Made by a program: the position numbers and the translations under genes. DNA of 64,000 nt from an uncultured Erysipelotrichaceae bacterium. GTDB lineage: Bacteria; Bacillota_I; Bacilli_A; Erysipelotrichales; Erysipelotrichaceae. The notes under the pieces were generated by a model that saw only the letters and a list, made by a program, of their open reading frames with translations, searched no databases and was not told where the DNA came from. Every line of letters starts with the position of its first letter. Position 1 is the first letter of the stretch. This document shows, one piece after another, positions 29,559 through 38,564 of this stretch. Where the stretch lies: contig CAMVGT010000001.1 in assembly GCA_947167125.1 (NCBI GenBank), positions 1 to 64,000 on the forward strand. The letters run 5' to 3'.

Positions 29559-30740
29559 TCAGTCCTGCTTCATCGTATTCAGGACACTTGTTTCTGTATA
29601 ATCTCTTGCCAGGCGGTAATCTCCTTCCGCATTGCGGAGAACAACAGCCGGCATGGTTCTGCTCAGGAACAGATAGATGCCTTCCGTAATGGAGTAGGCT
29701 CCGATATTCTTAAATACAAGAATATCGCCGGCGGACAGTCCTTCAAACGGAATCTTCCTGACCAGAATGTCATTGGTCGTACAGAGACTTCCGCAGAGGC
29801 ACCAGTCCTTCGTCTCATCTTTTTCCGTATTCTTCAGATGTTCAATGACAGGATGCTTCATGCCCATCATTGCGCCGAGATAGCTGACATGATTGATGCC
29901 GCCGTCAAGGATTGCATAATTCGTGTCAAAGCTTGTCTTGGTATCCATCACCTTTGTCAGATAATAACCGCATTCAGTCGCGATGAATCTGCCCATTTCC
30001 ACAGTTAATTCAGACCATTCCGCTGTTTCCTTCAGTGCGTCCGCGATCTCTTTCATCGGATGCAGGGTGTCAGAGAAATCTTCCCCTTCAAACAGCGGCA
30101 CGCCGAGGCCGGGTCCGTATTCAAGCTTTTCCAGAGGAATGGCATACTTCACTCTTAATTCCGCAATCCATTCCTTTAACATCTGCAGCTCTTTCTTCTG
30201 CTGCTCGATCTTCTTTCTCTGTGTTCCGACAAAGTAATGAATGCCTTTGATTTCCGTGTTGGCATAGAGTTCCGGATGGGAAAGGATATATTCAATATCC
30301 TCCTTCGACATGCCGAACTGGCTGCCTGCAGTCAGTCTGAGCAGAACCGGAACTGTGACATCTTTCTTTTCAGCTGTTTCCTGAATCAGTTCCAGCTGAT
30401 GAATGGATTCAGCTGTAAAGATGCCTGCTTTATAATCAATCGCTTCCGCGATGTCCTTCGGTGTTTTGGAAACACCGGAATAGACAATCTTTTCTCCCGG
30501 CACATGGAGTGCTTCGCAGATTGCCAGCTCACCCGGACTGCATACTTCCAGATGATCGAGCTCTTCGCAGAGTGTCGGAATCAGGAACGGATTGGCCTTG
30601 ATGGAATAGCAGAGGGAATACTTTCCTTCTGTCAGTTCTCTCATTGCCCGCACTCTGTTTCTCAGCTTTTCAAGATCGAAGACATAGCACGGCGTACCGA
30701 ATTTACTTTCAATATTTCTGTATTCCTGAATATCCATCAT
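29559..30740 (-). CDS. Fold-type III PLP-dependent amino-acid decarboxylase (DAP/BtrK-like)
   Basis: 'YSLCYSIKANPFLIPTLCEEL' (PLP Lys), 'HYFVGTQ', 'YGPGLGVPLF', 'LCGSLCTTNDILVRKIPF..AGDILVFKNIGAYSITEG'. Confidence 0.85.
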   Translation of the reverse strand: MMDIQEYRNIESKFGTPCYVFDLEKLRNRVRAMRELTEGKYSLCYSIKANPFLIPTLCEELDHLEVCSPGELAICEALHVPGEKIVYSGVSKTPKDIAEAIDYKAGIFTAESIHQLELIQETAEKKDVTVPVLLRLTAGSQFGMSKEDIEYILSHPELYANTEIKGIHYFVGTQRKKIEQQKKELQMLKEWIAELRVKYAIPLEKLEYGPGLGVPLFEGEDFSDTLHPMKEIADALKETAEWSELTVEMGRFIATECGYYLTKVMDTKTSFDTNYAILDGGINHVSYLGAMMGMKHPVIEHLKNTEKDETKDWCLCGSLCTTNDILVRKIPFEGLSAGDILVFKNIGAYSITEGIYLFLSRTMPAVVLRNAEGDYRLARDYTETSVLNTMKQD

Positions 30741-32251
30741 TGAATGCCTCCGGTTTCCTTTAATGCATTGCGGTCAATCTTTCCGTTTTTGTTCAGCGGC
30801 ATTTCATCCAGTTCAAATGCCTTGTTGGGAATCATGAAGACAGGAAGGGATTCTTTCATTTCTTCCAGAAGTTCCTTCTTATCCCTGTCTCCAGTATAGA
30901 ACAGAACGATCTTCTTTTTCTTTGCGTCATACAGACAGCAGGCTCTCGTTACTCCATCGCATCCCATCGCGGCTGTTTCGATTTCACCAAGTTCAATCCT
31001 GTGGCCGAGATGCTTGATCTGGAAATCCTTGCGGGAAAGATAGACGAGATTGCCGTCCTCACGGTATGTGCAGAGATCTCCTGTCCGGTATACCGGCTCG
31101 AGCCAGTACGGATTGAGCGGATTCTGCACAAAGGCTTCCGCTGTCTTTTCCGGATTTCCATAATATCCAAGGGAAAGACACGAGCCGGATACACAGAGCT
31201 CACCGGGTTCATCCGGTTCTGTAACCTCATGATCGTTTTCATCCAGCAGGAAAACCTTTTCGTTCCGGAATGCTTTTCCCATCGGGATCTTCTCATCATT
31301 TTCATAGAGTCTGTCTTCCAGAACATAATATGTGCAGTTGCATGTGATTTCTGTCGGACCGTAAAGATTGACAAACGTCACGGCAGGCTGGTATTTCTTC
31401 CAGATATTCAGCTGCTTGATCGGCATCACTTCGCCGGAGAACATCACAAGACGCAGTGTTTCCGGATTGCGGTAGCCGAAGCCGTTCATAATCGACACAA
31501 AGCACATTGCGGAAACCGCCCATACCAGAACGGTTGCCTTCTGATCGCATAAGTAATCCATGAGCTTTGTCGGATTCGAGAAATAGGAACGGGGAATCAG
31601 TGCGACGGAAGCACCGGTATATAATCCGCTGTAGATATCTTTGACCGAAACATCAAAATCAAACGGTGCCTGGTTGGCCAGAACGTCATCCTTCTCAATG
31701 CCGAATGTTTCCGTGAACACCGGAATGAAATCAATGACGGATCTGTGGCAGACGGTGACGCCCTTGGGAACGCCGGTGCTGCCGCTTGTGAAATTGACAT
31801 AAAGCGGATCGATATCCAGGGATTCTTCCCTTGCCTGCTTCAGAAGCTCTTCATCAATCTCTGCGGAAGTAAGGATTTCTTCAATCTTTTCCACCCGGAT
31901 TTCAAAAAGCTGACAGGCTTTTTCATAATTTTCCTCATCGGTAATGATGATGCCGGGCTTCAGTGTGTCCAGAATGGAATGGATTCTGGATTCCGGCTGT
32001 CTTAAATCAATAAATGAATAAAAGCACCCTGCATAGACTGCGCCGAACATGCCGCAGACCGCATCCGCGCTTTTTTCCATATAGAAAGAAACCGGACAGT
32101 GAGCAATCCGATTCTTTAAAAAGAAGGTCCCTGCTTTCTTAGCGCCATCCATTGTCTCTCTGAATGTCATGGAATGAGCAGGATCCGTAAATGCTGTTTT
32201 TTCAGGATATTTCAATGCGGAATTCTCCAGCATTTCAAGTATGTTTTTCAT
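30737..32251 (-). CDS. AMP-forming amino-acid adenylation enzyme (DltA-like)
   Basis: 'YVNFTSGSTGVPKGVTVCHRS', 'NQAPFDFDVSVKDIYSGL', 'NLYGPTEITCNCTYYVL', 'YRTGDLCTYREDGNLVYLSRKDFQIKHLGHRIELGEIE', 'PLNKNGKIDR'. Confidence 0.9.
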   Translation of the reverse strand: MKNILEMLENSALKYPEKTAFTDPAHSMTFRETMDGAKKAGTFFLKNRIAHCPVSFYMEKSADAVCGMFGAVYAGCFYSFIDLRQPESRIHSILDTLKPGIIITDEENYEKACQLFEIRVEKIEEILTSAEIDEELLKQAREESLDIDPLYVNFTSGSTGVPKGVTVCHRSVIDFIPVFTETFGIEKDDVLANQAPFDFDVSVKDIYSGLYTGASVALIPRSYFSNPTKLMDYLCDQKATVLVWAVSAMCFVSIMNGFGYRNPETLRLVMFSGEVMPIKQLNIWKKYQPAVTFVNLYGPTEITCNCTYYVLEDRLYENDEKIPMGKAFRNEKVFLLDENDHEVTEPDEPGELCVSGSCLSLGYYGNPEKTAEAFVQNPLNPYWLEPVYRTGDLCTYREDGNLVYLSRKDFQIKHLGHRIELGEIETAAMGCDGVTRACCLYDAKKKKIVLFYTGDRDKKELLEEMKESLPVFMIPNKAFELDEMPLNKNGKIDRNALKETGGIQ

Positions 32252-32401
32252 ATTCCCCCATGCACATTAAAAGTGGAGAAGTATTACCATCTCCAGTGCA
32301 CTATTATACACTTAAGTAACGCAAAAAGCGTCATTTTGAAACTTTCTTAATCATTTCTTTCATATTATGCCTGGCATGCATGCAAAAAAGTCAAAATAAA
32401 A

Positions 32402-32430
32402 CACGGCGGTCAGATACGGAAACCGCCGTG
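32402..32430 (-). terminator. Terminator downstream of the GH36 gene
   Basis: Perfect 9-bp stem CACGGCGGT...ACCGCCGTG, then TTTTATTTT on the minus strand. Confidence 0.75.
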
Positions 32431-32436
32431 CGCATT

Positions 32437-34443
32437 TCAATACGTGATGATGACTGATGTTTTTCCTTCTGCTTCAGGCAGATCGAGCTCATAAAGACTG
32501 CCGTTCTTTACAAGCTGATCCGTCACATCATTGCCATTGACACTGACAGAAGCGATAGGCTTCTTTGAGACAAATGCGGTCCTTCCGCTTTCATGAAGAA
32601 TGAATTCTGCTTTTCCTTCTTCATAAACTGCTTTTTCAGCAGACATGAAGCCCGCATACTTATTGATTAAGCCAAGGCATGCAGTTTCCTTTTCCGGAAG
32701 CAGGACGAACCATGCATATTCACCGGGCTGCAGAATTCCTTTGCAGGATTCTTCTTTTGTCAGATCACAGACTTTCCGGTTCAGCCAGTCATAGACAATG
32801 CATGTTTCTTCCTGTTTCATTTCCGGAATATCGGAAATACGGAAGCTGTATTCCTGCTTTTCTTCCGTCAGGTTGAACAGAGCGATTCCGCCTGCTGTCT
32901 GATTTCCGCAGTTGCCTGTGTTGTACAGTTTCAGCACACCGTTTTTAAACGGATCTTCAAAGACACAGTCTGCTGTAGGTCTTGCCGAGCGGTCCATCAT
33001 CAGCAGCCTGCCGTCTTTATAGCAGAGCGGCTTCAGCACCTGAGCGTCTGTTTCGCCGACACGGTCGCTGAAATAGACAGGTCCGCCGCTGATGGCGCGG
33101 ATCAGTGCGTGCTGTGACGCATGGCTGTGTCTGGTCCAGAACATATCCCAGTCGCATGTATAAAGCTCATTGTGATAGATCGAATTGAATGCATTCTGCA
33201 GCAGATGTTCGCGGAAGCTGTTTTCCACCTTCGGCACAAAGTCATCGCTGTTGCGGGAAATGGCGGAAGTGGGTCTTGCCAGAATGCTTTCCATCGCCAT
33301 GCCCATGCAGTTGATCACAGATCCGTCAAAGACGGAAGCTGCTTTTTCAAGTGCGACATTTAAGCCTCTGGCCGCCTGCGGAATCGGAACAGTGTCCTTG
33401 AACTGTTCCGTGACAGAGCTCTGGTTATCCACTTTCGTAAAGCTGATGCCGTCTTTTTTCAGCATCTCATACCATGTCCGGAAGAAGCCTTCCGCATCTT
33501 TCGGATCGGGAAGGATCTTCCCGTCCGCTGTCTTCATCAGATGCTTTCCGCCGTTTTTCCAGAGCGTGCTTTCTTCATCCATGCCATCCCAATAGCCGGT
33601 GAGTGTATGCCAGACGCCGAACCAGCGTACACCTGTTTTCTCTTTGATGTCTTCTGTCATCTTCAGGAAGCCATCCGGGAATTTTTCTTCATCGGGTTCA
33701 TACTGCAGAAGAACGCGGTCATTGACCTTCTGCCATCCGTCATCAATCAGAATCCATTTTACAGGGATGTCCTTTTCATTAAGCTCATCCGCTTTGGCAC
33801 GGATGCCTTCTTCATTGACATCCCGGTAGAATGCGTCCCAGCTGCACCAGCCAAGATATTTAAGCATTTCAGGAATTGTTCTTTCATCTCTTGAAAGAAG
33901 TCCGAGCTTTTTCTTCACCCATGCGAATACACATTCCACTGCTTCTTCCAGTGTTTCCTTTTCAGCATAGACATACAGGCATTCTTCCATATCAGCAGGA
34001 TGAGCCACCGACGCAGTCATTTCAAAACAATATGAATCCTGTGTTCCCTTTGTTAACATGGTCATGAATTCACTGCCGATCATCGGCAGCAGACATCCAT
34101 AACTGTCTTCATATTTCAAAAATGCGATCCTTGTCTTTTCCGGCATCTCTTCAAACGAAGAAATGAATGCCGGTCTTGTCCACCACGGGTTCAGCATATA
34201 CATCGCGGTAAGAGCCTTCGGCTTCTTTTCTGCCGGAACGCAGATACGTACCGGGTTTTCCGCTTTCAGAATCTGTCCGTCTGCTTTCAGAGTGACCGCT
34301 GCGATCTGACATCCATCTTCTTCTGTTTCACTGAAATCAAATGAAAGATTATCTTCATTCACGCAATTGCCTGTCAGGCATACAGCTTTCTCACTGTTTT
34401 CAAACAGCAGCTGACAATTGACCTGTCCGGTTGGTTTCATCAT
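32437..34443 (-). CDS. GH36-type alpha-galactosidase / raffinose-synthase-family protein
   Basis: 'EMLKYLGWCSWDAFYRDVNEEGIRAKADELNEKDIPVKWILIDDGWQ...GVRWFGVWHTLTGYWDG'. Confidence 0.85.
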   Translation of the reverse strand: MMKPTGQVNCQLLFENSEKAVCLTGNCVNEDNLSFDFSETEEDGCQIAAVTLKADGQILKAENPVRICVPAEKKPKALTAMYMLNPWWTRPAFISSFEEMPEKTRIAFLKYEDSYGCLLPMIGSEFMTMLTKGTQDSYCFEMTASVAHPADMEECLYVYAEKETLEEAVECVFAWVKKKLGLLSRDERTIPEMLKYLGWCSWDAFYRDVNEEGIRAKADELNEKDIPVKWILIDDGWQKVNDRVLLQYEPDEEKFPDGFLKMTEDIKEKTGVRWFGVWHTLTGYWDGMDEESTLWKNGGKHLMKTADGKILPDPKDAEGFFRTWYEMLKKDGISFTKVDNQSSVTEQFKDTVPIPQAARGLNVALEKAASVFDGSVINCMGMAMESILARPTSAISRNSDDFVPKVENSFREHLLQNAFNSIYHNELYTCDWDMFWTRHSHASQHALIRAISGGPVYFSDRVGETDAQVLKPLCYKDGRLLMMDRSARPTADCVFEDPFKNGVLKLYNTGNCGNQTAGGIALFNLTEEKQEYSFRISDIPEMKQEETCIVYDWLNRKVCDLTKEESCKGILQPGEYAWFVLLPEKETACLGLINKYAGFMSAEKAVYEEGKAEFILHESGRTAFVSKKPIASVSVNGNDVTDQLVKNGSLYELDLPEAEGKTSVIITY

Positions 34444-34675
34444 GGCTTATTTCCTTCTTTTCTTCATCATCCCATTTGGCAAACAGCGAGCATACGCCGC
34501 TTCGGTGATAATATTCAATCAGTTTTTCCAGATCTTCTCTTGTGACATTGAGGTACTTTGCCTGACAATCCAGGCAGGAATAGCTTTGTGCGCCGCGGTA
34601 AATCAGCTTGCGGTACAGCGCGATTTCATCCGATTTCAGACGGACGCCGCATTTCATGCATCGGTTGTCAAACAT
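34400..34675 (-). CDS. Small Zn-ribbon-like protein translationally coupled between GH27 and GH36
   Basis: 'MFDNRCMKCGVRLKSDEIALYRKLIYRGAQSYSCLDCQAKYLNVTREDLEKLIEYYHRSGVCSLF'; start overlaps GH27 stop as TGATG; 3' end overlaps GH36 start by 44 nt. Confidence 0.75.
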   Translation of the reverse strand: MFDNRCMKCGVRLKSDEIALYRKLIYRGAQSYSCLDCQAKYLNVTREDLEKLIEYYHRSGVCSLFAKWDDEEKKEISHDETNRTGQLSAAV

Positions 34676-35826
34676 CAGATCTTTTTCAGACTGCATCTGT
34701 AGAGTCTGCAGGCATGGGCGCCGACGGTTTCCGTGATCATTTCTCTCTTTGTGCCGCACGGTTTTTCATTGATGCAGTCAAAGAATTCGAGTTCAAATCC
34801 GGAACGGTAAGGAAGTCCGAGATCAAAGAAGTCAACCGCGACCGGTGCCGGTACATCGCCCATATTGAACATGCCGAGGGCGATATCCCCGTTTGTCAGG
34901 AAACGTGCCATCACGATCGATTCCGGACCGTTTGATGTGCAGTTCACTGTAAACGGCGCGCTGCAGTCAGGATCCTGGTTGATCGCGATCAGTGACTGAT
35001 TCGTCAGAATCTTCTTTGTGGAATCCGACATATTGCGCACATCGCAGCCGATCATCAGCGGCGAGCGCATCAATGCCCACATGGCAAAATGTGTCATATA
35101 TTCATCATCGGTGCATCCGCCTGCTGAAATGTATTCATTTCCGCCGTGTCCGTGCATGCCGACCACCAGCATATCCATGTCATTGTGGCATCCCGGTCCG
35201 GAATAGATCTGCTTGTCCAGCTGGGAAACCGCGATGTCCCGGATGGAATTCCAGGAGTCATTGATATCGACTGTGGAGCGGAACAGATGCGCGCCGGTGG
35301 TGCGGATCCAGTCATAGACATTTTCTGTTCCCCATTGGCATGCGGAGAAGACGATGTCCCTTCCCGACGCACATAATGCCAGATGCATTCTGCGGTAGAG
35401 TGTTTCATCCTCCATATGATGGGGCTTGAAGCAGTTGTCATATTTCAGATAGTCAACGCCCCATTCCGCAAACTGCTGCGCATCTTCAAATTCATGTTCA
35501 AAAGAGCCCGGATAATCTGCACATGTGCGGGTTCCGCAGCAGCTGTACATTCCGAATTTGAAGCCTTTTTCATGCAGGGCATCGGAAAGAGCTCTGATGC
35601 CGTGCGGGAATTTTTCAGGATCGGCGACCAGTCTTCCGTTTTCATCTCTCTGCTTTAAGCTCCAGCAGTCATCAATGACGATATATTCATAGCCGGCTTC
35701 CAGAAGGCCTTCCTTCTTCATCGCGTCCGCTGTTTCCAGAATCAGGGTTTCATTGATTTTATCCGTGAATGTATTCCATGAGTTCCATCCCATGGGAGGC
35801 AGTACACATAATGATTTTTCAGACAT
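34675..35826 (-). CDS. GH27 alpha-galactosidase
   Basis: 'LPPMGWNSWNTFTDKINE...GYEYIVIDDCW...FKFGMYSCCGTRTCADYPGSFEHEFEDAQQFAEWGVDYLKYDNC'. Confidence 0.95.
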   Translation of the reverse strand: MSEKSLCVLPPMGWNSWNTFTDKINETLILETADAMKKEGLLEAGYEYIVIDDCWSLKQRDENGRLVADPEKFPHGIRALSDALHEKGFKFGMYSCCGTRTCADYPGSFEHEFEDAQQFAEWGVDYLKYDNCFKPHHMEDETLYRRMHLALCASGRDIVFSACQWGTENVYDWIRTTGAHLFRSTVDINDSWNSIRDIAVSQLDKQIYSGPGCHNDMDMLVVGMHGHGGNEYISAGGCTDDEYMTHFAMWALMRSPLMIGCDVRNMSDSTKKILTNQSLIAINQDPDCSAPFTVNCTSNGPESIVMARFLTNGDIALGMFNMGDVPAPVAVDFFDLGLPYRSGFELEFFDCINEKPCGTKREMITETVGAHACRLYRCSLKKI

Positions 35827-35962
35827 AAATTCTCCTTGCAGGGCATGTTTAACCCTTGTTTGTACCTATTATTAATATAGCTGAGGGAAAAATCTTATAT
35901 ATGGCAAAATCTTCTCTCCATATGTCATATGGTAATATGTTAAGTACTTTACAAAAAACAGA

Positions 35963-36892
35963 TCAGTCAAACAGGCTGATCTGCCTCTGTACCCATGATT
36001 TCTGAACGGCATCATGGATCACATCATTCTCTTCATAATTGCCGATCAGAAACGGCGAGGAAGGATCATGAAGACGCATCTGTTCCCTGACCGTTTCCGC
36101 TTCCGCATTGGCATAGCAGTAGCGGCAGAGATGCCCGCATGTATTGTAGGCTCCGATATCTCCTGAAAGCCAGCAGGCACAGCCTTCCCGGATATTTTTC
36201 TTCGCCGGCACAAAAAGCTTCTGTCCGATTGCCTTTTCATAATCGCTGACTTTCATACATCCCGAACAATCCGCACCATAAACCGCAAGTTCATTTCCTT
36301 CCGCGCACGGTCTGACTGTCATGCCATGAGTGGCGGCGATTTCAATCAGCTGTTTTCCCATCGCAATCCGCATGTCATATTCCACTTCCTTTGCCTGCGG
36401 AAAATTCTTTCTGACTTTGGGATACAGATCGATAAAGCTGATGACTGCAGTCTCTGTATATCCTTCCAGTGCGGAAGCGATCTGTTCAAATGCATGAAGA
36501 TGATATTCATATGTATATTTTTCAGAAAGAAAGATCGGATCATAGCGCCACGTGCAGCACCGCATCCCGACTGTTTGTGACAGTCTTTTAAAATCTTCAA
36601 TCACCTTGTGCTTGTCAGGCACATTCGGTTCGATATCTCTTCCATAAGGCGTAATTGTCACATGCCAGAACTGACTATAGTCTTTCAATAAATCCATATA
36701 CGGAAACATCGGTGCCGGGTTTTTGGTGCAGAAGCCGATCACATCCACAACCGACGGATCCAGGCGGTATCTGCTTACCTGCGCATGATTGAAAGGATTT
36801 CTGACACATACATATCCTTCAGTCAGTCTGTTTGCGAACCATCGCGAATAAAATGCAGGAATGTCTGTCCTCTGTCCGGTATTGATGATCAT
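35963..36892 (-). CDS. DUF1848-family protein with C-terminal Cys cluster
   Basis: 'MIINTGQRTDIPAFYSRWFANRLTEGYVCVRNPFNHAQVSRYRL...DVIGFCTKNPAPM'; 'CACWLSGDIGAYNTCGHLCRYCYAN'. Start refined to ATG 36892. Confidence 0.8.
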   Translation of the reverse strand: MIINTGQRTDIPAFYSRWFANRLTEGYVCVRNPFNHAQVSRYRLDPSVVDVIGFCTKNPAPMFPYMDLLKDYSQFWHVTITPYGRDIEPNVPDKHKVIEDFKRLSQTVGMRCCTWRYDPIFLSEKYTYEYHLHAFEQIASALEGYTETAVISFIDLYPKVRKNFPQAKEVEYDMRIAMGKQLIEIAATHGMTVRPCAEGNELAVYGADCSGCMKVSDYEKAIGQKLFVPAKKNIREGCACWLSGDIGAYNTCGHLCRYCYANAEAETVREQMRLHDPSSPFLIGNYEENDVIHDAVQKSWVQRQISLFD

Positions 36893-37017
36893 GCATTTCA
36901 CCGCCTTTCCTTCTTCATTGTACAGAAACATATCCTTCCGGCAAGAAGACCGCTTTGGATACAATGCGGAAAAATACCGCCTCTGCATTTTTCAGAGGCG
37001 GCATCTGTCTGTATACA

Positions 37018-37923
37018 TCATATCTTGTCTGCTTTTTCCATTGTTTTATGACGGTAATCCTTCGGTGTGAGTCCGAACTGCTTTTTGAACCTGCTTGTGA
37101 AATATGCCGGAGATTCAAAGCCGCATTCGGAGCCGATCTCCTGCACTTCCTTCTCCGGAGAAGAAACAAGCAGTTTTGAAGCAACCTGAAGACGGTAATA
37201 ATTCAGATATTCAATCGGCGACCAGCCGATCTTTTCGCGGAAGATTTCACAGCAGCGGTGCGTGCTGAGATATGCCGAACCGGCGATATCGCTTAAGGTG
37301 ATCTTCTCGCTGTAATTCCGGTAGATATATCCCAGCATGATCTTTTCCTGATCCGCTGTGCGGGTTCTCTGATAAACTGCCGGAGCGATATTGACCGCAT
37401 TGCGGCAGACACATGCCATCAGGCCATGGATCCCTGCGAGAACTTCCAGTTCATACGCAGGCTTTTTTTCTTTTCTCGACGCATAGATTATATCCATCCA
37501 GTGCGCGCACATGGATGCTTCTTCTGTATTGCCCGGGAAAAACAGATAGTCAAAAGCTGCTGTACTGACCACCGGTTCGACATATCTCTGCATAATCACA
37601 GGATTTCCGGTCAGTACCGATGTCTGAAACAGGAGACATCTTGCGCTCATCCGTTCGCAGTCCCCGCGTGTGCTGACATGCATCACACGGGAATTGACAA
37701 AAAGAAAATCATCCTTTTTCAGCACAATCACATCATCATTGACTTTGTACAGACACTGTCCTTCCATAATCTGCACCATTTCAAAATCCTCATGCCAATG
37801 CGGGATGTTTCTGCCTTTCGAAGGGGCTGTTATTGTATATTCCTTGATCCGCATCGGAAGTGCGCGGTCTTCATAATGGACAATGCCGGCCGCCATTTCC
37901 CTTTCAATATCCATCTCTGACAT
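37018..37923 (-). CDS. AraC-family transcriptional regulator with N-terminal cupin
   Basis: 'IPHWHEDFEMVQIMEG' cupin; C-terminal double HTH 'ITLSDIAGSAYLSTHRCCEIFREKIGWSPIEYLNYYRLQVA...GFESPAYFTSRFKKQFGLTPKDYR'. Confidence 0.92.
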   Translation of the reverse strand: MSEMDIEREMAAGIVHYEDRALPMRIKEYTITAPSKGRNIPHWHEDFEMVQIMEGQCLYKVNDDVIVLKKDDFLFVNSRVMHVSTRGDCERMSARCLLFQTSVLTGNPVIMQRYVEPVVSTAAFDYLFFPGNTEEASMCAHWMDIIYASRKEKKPAYELEVLAGIHGLMACVCRNAVNIAPAVYQRTRTADQEKIMLGYIYRNYSEKITLSDIAGSAYLSTHRCCEIFREKIGWSPIEYLNYYRLQVASKLLVSSPEKEVQEIGSECGFESPAYFTSRFKKQFGLTPKDYRHKTMEKADKI

Positions 37924-38252
37924 AATTTTTATATTTTCCTGTCAATATCATTATAGTATATCCTGCATGCATGAAATATATTGATATTATAAGAAATTAT
38001 CCAGGGCGCTTTTTATGTGCACATTCATAAAAAGAACGTCCTGATACGGAATTACTGAAAATACAGAAAGGAAGCAGGCTTTCATTTTTGGCTTTTTAAA
38101 AGAAGCGGCAGAATTCTTTACAGAGCTGAAGAAATGAAAGCAGAATGGCCCCGCTGCTGATGATGGAGGCCATCCAATACAGTCGCGCCCTGGCGACACT
38201 GAACTCAGGGAGGAAAGGAAAAGGTATACAGGCTCGTATACCGGGAAAAACA

Positions 38253-38549
38253 ATGAAGAAAATCACACTGTTCTGCTGTGCCGGAATGTCCACCAGCATG
38301 CTCGTCAGCAAAATGAAGGAAATCGCCACCAAGGACGGAAAGGATTATGACATTTCCGCATATTCCCTTGACGAACTCGCCAAGGGTGAAGGATCCGATG
38401 TCATTCTCATCGGCCCGCAGGTCCGCTATGCTCTGAAAAAAGTCAGGGATGCTTTCCCGAACACACCGGTAAGTGACATTGACATGCGCACATACGGCCT
38501 GATGGACGGCGCCGGCGTTATCAAAATCGCTGAAAAACTCATGCAGTAA
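38253..38549 (+). CDS. PTS lactose/cellobiose-type EIIB component
   Basis: 'MKKITLFCCAGMSTSMLVSKMKEIATKDGKDYDISAYSLDEL...DVILIGPQVRYALKKVR'; start refined from 38145 to 38253. Confidence 0.92.
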   Translation: MKKITLFCCAGMSTSMLVSKMKEIATKDGKDYDISAYSLDELAKGEGSDVILIGPQVRYALKKVRDAFPNTPVSDIDMRTYGLMDGAGVIKIAEKLMQ

Positions 38550-38564
38550 ATAACAGGAGGGCCT

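Noticed and set aside
38100-38222. Upstream extension of the PTS EIIB ORF (38145 start) or possible RNA element
   Set aside because: N-terminal extension has no IIB similarity and ATG 38253 matches the family start; no riboswitch class recognised
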